From Terrimesophilobacter sp963702165 (GTDB lineage: Bacteria; Actinomycetota; Actinomycetes; Actinomycetales; Microbacteriaceae): DNA of 64,000 bases. Position numbers and translations under genes: made by a program. This document shows, piece after piece, positions 18,939-27,232 of the stretch. Below the pieces are notes generated by a model that was not told the DNA's origin, ran no database searches, and was given only the letters and a program-made list of their open reading frames with translations. Location of the stretch: NCBI GenBank assembly GCA_963702165.1, contig OY969722.1:1364001-1428000 (forward strand), given 5' to 3'. Each line of letters opens with the position of its first letter. The first letter of the stretch is position 1.

Positions 18939-19502
18939 GTGCCCTTCAGACGCGCGCGCGAGGACATCCGCAATGCCCTCATGCGGGACCCGGCAGCCCG
19001 CAGCCGGCTTGAGGTGTTCCTCAGCTACTCCGGGCTGCATGCGGTGTGGAACCACCGGCTGGGCAACTGGCTGTGGCGCCACAACCTGAAGACCCTCGCG
19101 CGCGTGCTGTCGCAGCTCAGCCGCTTCTTCACCGGCATCGAGATCCACCCGGGCGCCACCATTGGAAGGCGCCTGTTCATCGATCACGGCATGGGTGTCG
19201 TGATCGGTGAGACGGCGGAGATCGGCGACGACGTGACGCTGTATCACGGCGTCACGCTCGGCGGTAAGCACCTGGGCAAGGTCAAGCGCCACCCGACGCT
19301 CGAGGACGGTGTTGTGGTTGGTGCAGGCGCCCAGGTGCTCGGCGCCGTGACGGTCGGCACCGGCAGCGTCATCGGCGCGAACGCCGTGGTCGTGCACGAT
19401 GTGCCGCCGGGCTCACTCGCGGTGGGTGTTCCTGCCGTGATCAAGCCGCGCACGAAACGCGAGGCGCCCGAACAGTGGATCGACCCGGCGATGTACATCT
19501 GA
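18939..19502 (+). CDS. cysE: Serine O-acetyltransferase
   Basis: 187-residue enzyme making O-acetylserine from serine and acetyl-CoA, the carbon skeleton for CysK. The left-handed beta-helix hexapeptide repeats include GATIGRRLFIDHGMGVVIGE, followed by the acetyl-CoA binding HPTLEDGVVVGAGA. The C-terminal tail ends WIDPAMYI. A terminal Ile is the residue that docks into the CysK active site in the cysteine synthase complex, so that complex is likely here. GTG start, six bases after cysK. Confidence 0.95.
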   Translation: MPFRRAREDIRNALMRDPAARSRLEVFLSYSGLHAVWNHRLGNWLWRHNLKTLARVLSQLSRFFTGIEIHPGATIGRRLFIDHGMGVVIGETAEIGDDVTLYHGVTLGGKHLGKVKRHPTLEDGVVVGAGAQVLGAVTVGTGSVIGANAVVVHDVPPGSLAVGVPAVIKPRTKREAPEQWIDPAMYI

Positions 19503-19508
19503 CGCCTC

Positions 19509-20537
19509 CTAGTGGGTGGCGAGGGGCTCCGCTGTGAGCGCCGGTGGGCTCGTCAGTCGGCGCATAACCCACTCAAGCGGGCCCGGACCGACGAAGCGGC
19601 GCCAGGCGAGAGCGAACAGCGCAGAGCCGATGATGAGCCAGGCCACGAGCGCCCAGCTGTCGTAGACGACGAACGGGCGGCCGGCAGCGACGAAGAACGA
19701 GGCGATCACCAGGATCTGACCGGTGTAGATGGTGAGCGGCATCGAGCCCATCGCCCCGACCGGCGTGAGAGCGAATCGGATGCCGCGCCCGACGAGGCCG
19801 AGCGCAGGGCCGGTGAGCAGCAGCAGCGCACCGATCACGGTGAACGCGAACCCGCCTGAACCGGCGATCTCCGCGTGCGTCGCCGAGTGCGCTGAGGCGT
19901 CGACGCCGGGGAGCACCGCTGCGGCGCCGTAGCCCACGGTCATGCCGGCGATTCCGCCGAGCAGCACGAGCAGCTGGGTCCCGACGCGGCGCAGGTCGCT
20001 GCGTGCAGCGATCAGACCGAGAATGAGCAGGGGCAGCCAGACCAGGGCCGGGTAGTAGCCGGTGAGCAGCCAGTCGACAGGCACGACGACGAAGGCCGGT
20101 GTGGTCGCACTATCGGCGAGCGGCTCCGCGGCATCCGCCAGCAGCGGCGCGATCACGAACAGCGTGACGGCCACGATCGCGAGCACGGGGCGCGGAAGGA
20201 ACAGCAGCGGTGCCAGCAGCAGGAACATCACGCCGTAGTAGTCGAGGATGATCGCGATGTCTGTGGGCAGGATCCACAGCGCCACCCCGAGCAGGATGAG
20301 CAGCACCGCTCGCAGCACGACCGTCAGCCGCATCCGGCCGCGTTGCGCAGTCGGTTCCTCCCCACCGCTCATCAGGCCGAGCGACACCCCGGCGAGGGTG
20401 GCGAACAGCAGCGACGAGCGGCCGTCGACGATCCATTCGGCATCCGGATTCGGGTAGGGCGCCGCATGCGCGATGAACATGCCGATCAGCGCCAGGCCAC
20501 GAGCGACGTCGATGCCGGCCAGCCGGGGTGGTGTCAC
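19509..20537 (-). CDS. Polytopic membrane protein of the DUF1624/DUF418 (HGSNAT-like acyltransferase) type
   Basis: 342-residue protein with about ten membrane helices. The N-terminus RLAGIDVARGLALIGMFIAHA is characteristic of this family, which is related to heparan-alpha-glucosaminide acetyltransferase and predicted to move acyl groups across the membrane. Other landmarks are GRSSLLFATLAGVSLG and the C-terminal IIGSALFALAWRRFVGPGPLEWVMRRLT. That terminal pattern (WRRFFGxGPLEWxxR) fits DUF418. GTG start. Substrate unknown. It converges with cysE, and its presence between prfA and prmC breaks the ancestral adjacency. Confidence 0.8.
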   Translation of the reverse strand: MTPPRLAGIDVARGLALIGMFIAHAAPYPNPDAEWIVDGRSSLLFATLAGVSLGLMSGGEEPTAQRGRMRLTVVLRAVLLILLGVALWILPTDIAIILDYYGVMFLLLAPLLFLPRPVLAIVAVTLFVIAPLLADAAEPLADSATTPAFVVVPVDWLLTGYYPALVWLPLLILGLIAARSDLRRVGTQLLVLLGGIAGMTVGYGAAAVLPGVDASAHSATHAEIAGSGGFAFTVIGALLLLTGPALGLVGRGIRFALTPVGAMGSMPLTIYTGQILVIASFFVAAGRPFVVYDSWALVAWLIIGSALFALAWRRFVGPGPLEWVMRRLTSPPALTAEPLATH

Positions 20538-20551
20538 CCCATCATTGTCGG

Positions 20552-21628
20552 CTACTTGTCGCCGATATCGGCGAGTCTCGCTTCCTCGTCCGCGTGGATG
20601 CAGGACTCGATGACCGCGTCGAGCGCACCGTTCATGACCGCGTCCAGGTTGTACGCCTTGTACCCGGTGCGGTGGTCGGCGATGCGGTTCTCCGGGAAGT
20701 TGTAGGTGCGGATGCGCTCGGAGCGGTCCATGGTGCGGATCTGGCTCTTGCGGACATCGGATGCCGCGGCCGCCAGTTCCTCCTGCTGCCGCGCGAGCAG
20801 GCGGGCGCGGAGCACGCGCATGCCAGCCTCACGGTTCTGCAGCTGGCTCTTCTCGTTCTGCATCGACACGACGATGCCGGTCGGCAGGTGGGTGATGCGC
20901 ACGGCGGAGTCGGTCGTGTTGACCGACTGGCCGCCGGGGCCGCTGGAGCGGTAGACGTCGATCTTGAGGTCGTTCTGGTTGATCTCGACCTCTTCGGGCT
21001 CGTCCACCTCTGGGAACACGAGCACACCGGTCGTCGAGGTGTGGATGCGCCCCTGCGACTCTGTCGCCGGGACACGCTGCACGCGGTGCACGCCACCCTC
21101 GTACTTGAGGTGCGCCCACGCGCCCTGCGACGGGTCGCTCGCGTTCGACTTGATCGCGACCTGCACGTCCTTGTAGCCGCCGAGGTCGCTCTCGTTGCGT
21201 TCGAGCAGCTCGGTCTTCCAGCCCTTGGACTCCGCGTAGTGCAGGTACATGCGCAGCAGGTCAGCCGCGAACAGCGCGCTCTCGGCGCCGCCCTCGCCGC
21301 CCTTGATCTCCATGATCACGTCACGCCCGTCATCCGGGTCGCGTGGGATCAGCAGACGACGCAGTCTCTCCTGCGCAACCCGCTGGGCGTCCTCGAGGGA
21401 CGGGACCTCCTCGGCGAACGCGGCGTCTTCCTTCGCAAGTTCGCGCGCGGCGGCGAGGTCCTCCCCAGCCTGGATCCAGTGCTCGTGGGCAGCCTTGATC
21501 CGGCTGACCTCGGCGTACCGACGGTTGATCTTCTTCGCCCTGGCCGCATCCGCGTGAACGGCGGGATCCGAGAGTTGCCTCTGCAGGTCCTCATGCTCGG
21601 CCAGCAGCGTTGCCACTGACTCGAACAT
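20552..21628 (-). CDS. prfA: Peptide chain release factor 1
   Basis: 358-residue translation terminator for UAA and UAG. The catalytic GGQ is at residues 232-234 in SSGPGGQSVNTTDSAVR, and the stop-codon recognition motif PAT at 187-189 marks RF1 rather than RF2. Its start lies five bases after the rho stop. The rpmE gene that sits between rho and prfA in mycobacteria is missing here. Confidence 0.97.
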   Translation of the reverse strand: MFESVATLLAEHEDLQRQLSDPAVHADAARAKKINRRYAEVSRIKAAHEHWIQAGEDLAAARELAKEDAAFAEEVPSLEDAQRVAQERLRRLLIPRDPDDGRDVIMEIKGGEGGAESALFAADLLRMYLHYAESKGWKTELLERNESDLGGYKDVQVAIKSNASDPSQGAWAHLKYEGGVHRVQRVPATESQGRIHTSTTGVLVFPEVDEPEEVEINQNDLKIDVYRSSGPGGQSVNTTDSAVRITHLPTGIVVSMQNEKSQLQNREAGMRVLRARLLARQQEELAAAASDVRKSQIRTMDRSERIRTYNFPENRIADHRTGYKAYNLDAVMNGALDAVIESCIHADEEARLADIGDK

Positions 21629-21633
21629 GCCGG

Positions 21634-23709
21634 TTAGTCGTCCTTCGATCCGGGTGACGGCATCGACTTCTGCACCTGCATCAGGAACTCGACGTTGCTC
21701 GCGGTGTCCTTCAGCCTGCCGAGCACGAGCTCGAGCGCGGCCTGGGTGTCGAGCCCGGCGAGGGCTCGGCGCAGCTTCCAGACGATCTTCGTCTCGTCGA
21801 CGCCCATGAGCATCTCCTCGCGGCGGGTGCCGGAGGCGTTGACATCGACCGCGGGGAAGATGCGCTTGTCGGCGAGCTGGCGCGAGAGGCGCAGCTCCAT
21901 GTTGCCGGTGCCCTTGAACTCCTCGAAGATGACCTCGTCCATCTTGGACCCGGTCTCGACGAGCGCGGTCGCGAGGATGGTCAGCGAGCCGCCGTCCTCG
22001 ATGTTGCGCGCGGCGCCGAAGAAGCGCTTCGGCGGGTACAGGGCCGACGAGTCGACTCCGCCGGAGAGGATGCGTCCGGATGCCGGTGCTGCCAGGTTGT
22101 AGGCGCGGCCGAGGCGGGTGATGGAGTCGAGCAGCACGACGACGTCGTGGCCGAGCTCGACCAGGCGCTTGGCACGCTCGATGGCGAGCTCTGCGACGGT
22201 CGTGTGGTCCTCGGCGGGCCGGTCGAAGGTGGAGGCGATGACCTCACCCTTGACGGTGCGCTGCATGTCGGTGACCTCTTCCGGGCGCTCGTCGACGAGC
22301 ACGACCATGAGGTGCACCTCTGGGTTGTTCTTGGTAATCGCGTTGGCGATCGCCTGCAGCACGAGGGTCTTGCCTGCCTTCGGCGGCGAGACGATCAGTC
22401 CGCGCTGGCCCTTGCCGATCGGGGAGACCAGGTCGATGATGCGCGTCGTGAGCTTGTTCGGCTCGGTCTCGAGGCGCAGGCGCTCTGCCGGGTACAGCGG
22501 CGTGAGCTTGCCGAATTCGACGCGCTCCGCGAGCGAGTCGAGCGGCATGCCGTTGACCGAGTCGATCTTGACGATCGCGTTGTACTTCTGACGACTGGTG
22601 TTCTCGCCCTCACGCGGCTGGCGGATGGCGCCGACCACGGCGTCACCCTTGCGCAGGTTGTACTTCTTGACCTGGCCGAGCGAGACGTACACGTCGTTGT
22701 TGCCGGGCAGGTAGCCGCTGGTGCGCACGAATGCGTAGTTGTCGAGCACGTCGAGGATGCCCGCGACGGGGATGAGGACGTCGTCCTCGGTCAGCTCCGG
22801 CTCGAGGTCGTCGCCGCCGCCCTGGCCGCGACGCTTGCGGTCGCGGTAACGGCTGCGGCCGCTGCGCTCGGTCTCGCCGTCGCCGTGGCCACGGTCCTGA
22901 CGCTCGCCCTGCTGCTGACGCTCACCCTGCTGCTGACGGTCGGTCTGCTGCTGACGGTCGGTCTGCTGCTGCTGACGCTCGGTCTGCTGCTGCTGGCGAT
23001 CCTGGCGGTCACCCTGCTGGCGGTCACCCTGCTGGCGGTCCTGGCGGTCGCCCTGCTGGCGCTCGCCCTGCTGCCGGTCGCCGCCGCCGCGGCGGTTGCG
23101 GTTGCGGCCGCGGCGCGGCTGCTCCTCGCCACTGTCACCGGTCTCTGCACCCTCGGCTTCGCCATCGGTCGGGATGCTGACGCCGGTCTCGCCGTGATTG
23201 ACGTGGTCTGCGGCCGACTTGCGTCCGCGCTGCTGGGCCGGCTCGGCCGCTGCGGTCTCGGTGGCCTCTGCCTGCTCAGCGACGACGGTGTCGGTGCCGG
23301 CTGCTTCTGTTGAAGCGGGCGGCGTTGTCTGCTCTGCGGCGGGCGCTTCGGTCGTCGTGATGACTCCCGCAGCTGCCGTGGCGCGACGCGGGGCACGCTT
23401 GCGGGGCGCTGCGGCCGGAGCTTCCTCGGCAACCGGCTGCTCGGCAACCGGCTCTGCGACGGGCGCTGGCTCGGTCACGGCAGGCTCAGTCGCGGTGGCG
23501 ACGGCGCCGCCTGCGGATGAGTCGGATTCCGGCGCTGAAGCACCGTCCTGGGCCTCGGAGATTTTCTCCACGAGTTCTCCTTTACGAAGTTTGGAGGCAC
23601 CACTGATGCCGAGCTGTGCCGCGAGAGCCTGAAGCTCGGGCAGACGCAGTGCTGAAAGCGTGGTGGTACCTGAGTTCGGCGCTGTGGCTCGAACGTTGGA
23701 TTCGGTCAC
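21634..23709 (-). CDS. rho: Transcription termination factor Rho, with a long R/Q/D-rich insertion
   Basis: 691-residue hexameric RNA helicase that ends transcription. Domains in order: Rho_N helical domain (about residues 16-55), Ala/Pro/Glu-rich low-complexity segment, then an Arg/Gln/Asp/Gly repeat block (about 208-270, for example RQQGDRQQGDR). The OB-fold RNA-binding domain (GILDVLDNYAFVR) and the RecA-like ATPase follow. The P-loop region SPPKAGKT is near 441-448. I chose GTG at 23709, with a GAAGGA site 10 bases upstream; an in-frame start at 23787 would add 26 unlikely residues. The insertion is far longer than in E. coli Rho (419 residues), a known actinobacterial trait. Confidence 0.95.
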   Translation of the reverse strand: MTESNVRATAPNSGTTTLSALRLPELQALAAQLGISGASKLRKGELVEKISEAQDGASAPESDSSAGGAVATATEPAVTEPAPVAEPVAEQPVAEEAPAAAPRKRAPRRATAAAGVITTTEAPAAEQTTPPASTEAAGTDTVVAEQAEATETAAAEPAQQRGRKSAADHVNHGETGVSIPTDGEAEGAETGDSGEEQPRRGRNRNRRGGGDRQQGERQQGDRQDRQQGDRQQGDRQDRQQQQTERQQQQTDRQQQTDRQQQGERQQQGERQDRGHGDGETERSGRSRYRDRKRRGQGGGDDLEPELTEDDVLIPVAGILDVLDNYAFVRTSGYLPGNNDVYVSLGQVKKYNLRKGDAVVGAIRQPREGENTSRQKYNAIVKIDSVNGMPLDSLAERVEFGKLTPLYPAERLRLETEPNKLTTRIIDLVSPIGKGQRGLIVSPPKAGKTLVLQAIANAITKNNPEVHLMVVLVDERPEEVTDMQRTVKGEVIASTFDRPAEDHTTVAELAIERAKRLVELGHDVVVLLDSITRLGRAYNLAAPASGRILSGGVDSSALYPPKRFFGAARNIEDGGSLTILATALVETGSKMDEVIFEEFKGTGNMELRLSRQLADKRIFPAVDVNASGTRREEMLMGVDETKIVWKLRRALAGLDTQAALELVLGRLKDTASNVEFLMQVQKSMPSPGSKDD
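22900..23085 (-). repeat. In-frame trinucleotide-rich repeats encoding the Rho RQQ/DRQ tract
   Basis: Tandem imperfect units built from CTGCTG and CGGTCGGT/CGGTCCTG blocks (plus-strand reading) encode repeated RQQQ, DRQQ and GDRQ units. The unit length varies but the reading frame is kept throughout. Such tracts are prone to slippage and expand or contract between strains. Confidence 0.8.
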
Positions 23710-23848
23710 TGAGAGGATTCCTTCCCCTGCGGACGGCACATGAAAGTGCTTACGCGCCACGCAGCGGAGCTTGTCGCCTGCCACCACTTACCGGGTACTG
23801 TGCGGGATGCTCAGCGGGTGAGGCGGGAGCGAAGCGAATGCGGGGTGA

Positions 23849-24808
23849 TTACGCGATCCGGGAGTTTCCGAACTGGTCGTTAGGCTCTACCGGACGCGTA
23901 CTCACTGTAGCACCTTTGAAGTCCACGGCCAGCATGAGCGTCTGCCACGGCGATCCGCGCCGCGCTGCGATCAGCTCGGCGGCCTCGAGACGCTGCGCCG
24001 GGTCGCTTGAGAGCACCAGGATCGACGGCCCGGATCCGGAGACCACCGCGGCATGACCTGCTGCGCGCAGCTCGGCGAGCAGCGCCTCTGTGTCTGGCAT
24101 CGCCGCCGCACGGTAGCTCTGGTGGAGTCGGTCCTCGGTCGCGGCGAACAGCAGCTCCGGACTCTGCACGAGCGCGGCAACCAGCAGCGCCGAGCGTGAC
24201 ACGTTGAAGATCGCGTCCTCGTGGGGCACGGATGCCGGACGCAGACCGCGCGCGACCTCGGTCGACATGGTGTGCTCTGGCACGGCGATGAGCGGTGAGA
24301 CGCCGCGGTGCACGATGAGCTTCTTGTACGCCGGCCCGGCGTCGGTGGTCCAGGCGATGGTCAGCCCGCCGAACAGCGCTGGGGCGACGTTGTCCGGATG
24401 CCCCTCCAGCTCGGTGGCGATCTTCAGCAGCGTCTGCGGGTCGAACTCGACGTCGCCCTCGAGCAGACCCTTGGCAGCCATGATCCCGGCCACGATCGCT
24501 GCACCGGATGAGCCAAGACCACGCCCGTGTGGGATCGCATTGTGGGCGACCAGGTTCAGCCCCGGCATCGGGCGGGACACCCGCTCGAAGATCCCGGCGA
24601 TCGTCCGCACGACCAGGTTCGTCTCGTCGGTGGGCACCTCGCCGTCACCGACACCGTGCACCTCGACGGATGCGCCGGGCGCCTCGCGGGTGGTCACGAT
24701 GAGTTCGTCGTACAGCGACAGCGCAAGACCGAGCGTGTCGAATCCCGGCCCCAGGTTCGCGGTGGTGGCGGGGACCTTGACGGTGAGGCTCGTCGGTTGG
24801 GGGCCCAT
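23849..24808 (-). CDS. thrB: Homoserine kinase
   Basis: 319-residue GHMP kinase that phosphorylates homoserine in threonine synthesis. The ATP-binding loop PHGRGLGSSGAA is at about residues 93-104, with N-terminal KVPATTANLGPGFDTLG and a C-terminal AVVSGSGPSILVL. Its ATG overlaps the last base of the thrC stop (TGATG), so translation is coupled. About 140 bases without another gene separate it from rho and probably hold the rho promoter and leader. Confidence 0.96.
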   Translation of the reverse strand: MGPQPTSLTVKVPATTANLGPGFDTLGLALSLYDELIVTTREAPGASVEVHGVGDGEVPTDETNLVVRTIAGIFERVSRPMPGLNLVAHNAIPHGRGLGSSGAAIVAGIMAAKGLLEGDVEFDPQTLLKIATELEGHPDNVAPALFGGLTIAWTTDAGPAYKKLIVHRGVSPLIAVPEHTMSTEVARGLRPASVPHEDAIFNVSRSALLVAALVQSPELLFAATEDRLHQSYRAAAMPDTEALLAELRAAGHAAVVSGSGPSILVLSSDPAQRLEAAELIAARRGSPWQTLMLAVDFKGATVSTRPVEPNDQFGNSRIA

Positions 24809-25884
24809 CAGACCTTCTGCAGCTCGAGGACCTGCGCCACGGCATCCGTGTCCACCGGCACGACCGTGGGCGTCGCCTCGGTGCCGTCCGCGTTTCGCAC
24901 TGCCCACTGCGGGTCCTTCAACCCGTGCCCGGTGACCGTCAGCACCACGGTGGCGCCGGGCGTGATCATCCCGGCATCCGCGCGCTCGAGCAGGCCAGCG
25001 ACGCTGATCGCGGAGGCGGGCTCCACGAAGATGCCGACCTCGGCGGACAGGATGCGGTGCGCCTCGAGGATCTTCTCGTCGGTGATCGCGCCGAAGTAGC
25101 CGTCGGTGGCCTCGCGCGCCGCGGTCGCGAACTCCCACGATGCGGGGTTGCCGATACGGATGGCGCTCGCGATGGTGTCAGGATCCTTCACGACCCGGCC
25201 GAGCACGATGGGTGCGCTCCCCGCGGCCTGGAAGCCGAGCATCCGGGGCAGCTTGGTGGTGACGCCGCGCTCGAGCTCCTCGCTGTAGCCGCGGAAGTAG
25301 GCGGTGTAGTTGCCAGCGTTGCCGACCGGGACGATGTGAAAGTCCGGGGCGTCGCCGAGCACGTCGACTACCTCGAACGCCGCGGTCTTCTGCCCCTCGA
25401 TCCGGTCGGGGTTCACCGAGTTCACGAGGTGCACCGGGTAGTTCGCGGACAGGTCACGGGCGATGTCGAGGCAGTCGTCGAAGTTGCCCTGCACCTGGAT
25501 CAGCGCTGCGTTGTGCGCGATGGCCTGACTCAGCTTGCCGAGGGCGATCTTGCCCTCGGGCACCAGGACGGCAGCGGTGATGCCCGCGTGAGTCGCGTAG
25601 GCGGCGGCGGATGCCGAGGTGTTGCCGGTGGAGGCGCAGATGACCGCCTTGGCACCGTGCTCGACGGCCTTGGAGATGGCCATGGTCATGCCGCGATCCT
25701 TGAACGACCCGGTCGGGTTCATTCCCTCGAACTTCACCCACACCTTCGCACCGGTGCGCTTCGAGAGCGCATCGGCGGGGATGAGCGGCGTGCCTCCCTC
25801 ACCCAGCGTGACGATGGGTGTTTGAGCGGTGATGTTGAGCCGGTCCGCGTACTCGCGCAGGACGCCGCGCCACTGGTGTGCCAC
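24808..25884 (-). CDS. thrC: Threonine synthase
   Basis: 358-residue PLP enzyme converting O-phosphohomoserine to threonine. The PLP lysine is K62 in NPTGSFKDRGM, and the phosphate-binding stretch VPVGNAGNYTAY is present. The start is GTG at 25884, one base after the hom stop. It is the short class without the long N-terminal extension of the E. coli/plant types. Confidence 0.96.
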   Translation of the reverse strand: MAHQWRGVLREYADRLNITAQTPIVTLGEGGTPLIPADALSKRTGAKVWVKFEGMNPTGSFKDRGMTMAISKAVEHGAKAVICASTGNTSASAAAYATHAGITAAVLVPEGKIALGKLSQAIAHNAALIQVQGNFDDCLDIARDLSANYPVHLVNSVNPDRIEGQKTAAFEVVDVLGDAPDFHIVPVGNAGNYTAYFRGYSEELERGVTTKLPRMLGFQAAGSAPIVLGRVVKDPDTIASAIRIGNPASWEFATAAREATDGYFGAITDEKILEAHRILSAEVGIFVEPASAISVAGLLERADAGMITPGATVVLTVTGHGLKDPQWAVRNADGTEATPTVVPVDTDAVAQVLELQKV

Positions 25885-25885
25885 T

Positions 25886-27193
25886 TCAGGAACCTTCCAC
25901 TCGCAGAACTGATGTAACGGACCGCACGACGTCGCTGTCAGCCAACGCCGAGACGGTCGCCGCCAGGGCGGCTTCTGTGGCGCGGTGGGTACCGATCACC
26001 AGCGTAGCCGTGGCGACGTCCGTCTCCTCGACCGCCTGCTCGACGGTCTCGAGGGACACGCCGTGTTCGCTGAAGATCGTCGCGACCGCGGCGAGCACGC
26101 CCGGCTTGTCGAGCACGTCCAGCCGCACGTTGTACCGCGTGATGATGTCGTCGATCGGGAGGATGGCGAGGTCGGCGCTGTGCGACTCCCCCACGCCGGG
26201 GCCGCCGATGACGTGCCTGCGCGCGGCCGACACCAGGTCGCCGAGCACAGCCGATGCCGTCTCGGTGCCGCCGGCGCCGGCGCCGTAGAACATCAGGTCA
26301 CCGGCCGCCTCGGCCTCGATGAACACGGCGTTCTTTCCACCGTGCACAGCGGCAAGCGGATGCGTCGACGGGATGAGTGCCGGGTACACGCGCGCGGAGA
26401 CCCCGTCGGGTGCGCCGTCCACGGCGATGCGCTCGCAGATCGCCAGCAGCTTGACTGTGAAGCCGGCCCGGCGGGCGGCCTCCACCTGCTCCAGGGTCAC
26501 CCCGGTGATGCCCTCGCGGTAGACGCTCTCGATCGGGACGATGGTGTGGAATGCGAGGCCGGCCAGGATCGAGGCCTTCTGCGCCGCGTCGTAGCCCTCG
26601 ATGTCGGCGGTGGGGTCCGCCTCGGCGTAGCCCAGTTCGGTGGCGACGGCGAGCGCCTGCTCCTGCGACTCGCCGAGGGTCGCCATCCGGTCCAGGATGA
26701 AGTTGGTCGTGCCGTTCACGATGCCCATGACACGGTTGATGTTGTCGCCCGCGAGGCTCTCCCGCAGCGGCCGGATGATCGGGATCGCGCCGGCGACCGC
26801 GGCTTCGTAGAAGAGCTGCGCGCCCACCTGCTCTGCGGCCTCGAACAGCTCGGCCCCGTGGGTGGCCAGCAGCGCCTTGTTGCCGGTGATGACATCGGCG
26901 CCCGAGTTGAGCGCCTCCAGGATGAGGGTGCGCGCAGGTTCGAGCCCACCGATCAGCTCGATGACGATGTCGGCGCCGACGACCAGCGACTGCGCATCCG
27001 TCGTTAAGAGTTCGCGGGGCAGGTCGACCGGGCGCTCGGCATCCGGGTCGCGCACCGCGATGCCGACGAGTTCGAGACCCGCGCCAGCGCGGTCCGCGAG
27101 CTCGCGTCCGTTCTCGAGCAGCAGTCGCGCCACCTGGGATCCGACGTTGCCAGCTCCGAGCAGGGCGATGCGCAGGTTGCGGTACTCGATCAT
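25886..27193 (-). CDS. hom: Homoserine dehydrogenase
   Basis: 435-residue NAD(P)-dependent enzyme reducing aspartate semialdehyde to homoserine, the branch point for threonine and methionine. The Rossmann motif is LLGAGNVGSQV (about 11-21), the catalytic region is GIVNGTTNFILDRM, and the substrate-binding stretch is AYAEADPTADIEGYDAAQK-like. The C-terminal ACT domain (from about 355) suggests feedback control by threonine. First gene of hom-thrC-thrB; lysA lies 39 bases upstream. Confidence 0.96.
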   Translation of the reverse strand: MIEYRNLRIALLGAGNVGSQVARLLLENGRELADRAGAGLELVGIAVRDPDAERPVDLPRELLTTDAQSLVVGADIVIELIGGLEPARTLILEALNSGADVITGNKALLATHGAELFEAAEQVGAQLFYEAAVAGAIPIIRPLRESLAGDNINRVMGIVNGTTNFILDRMATLGESQEQALAVATELGYAEADPTADIEGYDAAQKASILAGLAFHTIVPIESVYREGITGVTLEQVEAARRAGFTVKLLAICERIAVDGAPDGVSARVYPALIPSTHPLAAVHGGKNAVFIEAEAAGDLMFYGAGAGGTETASAVLGDLVSAARRHVIGGPGVGESHSADLAILPIDDIITRYNVRLDVLDKPGVLAAVATIFSEHGVSLETVEQAVEETDVATATLVIGTHRATEAALAATVSALADSDVVRSVTSVLRVEGS

Positions 27194-27232
27194 TGGGTTC
27201 CTTTTCCTTACGTTTCCTTCGCCGCTCGCCGG

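Noticed and set aside
22900..23085. Possible CRISPR-like array in the repetitive stretch
   Set aside because: The units are short, have no unique spacers and stay in the rho reading frame.
22147..23313. 388-residue plus-strand ORF with hydrophobic Leu/Val/Ala repeats opposite rho
   Set aside because: The apparent membrane repeats (LLLTLTLLL type) are the antisense reading of the Rho RQQ tract, not a membrane protein.
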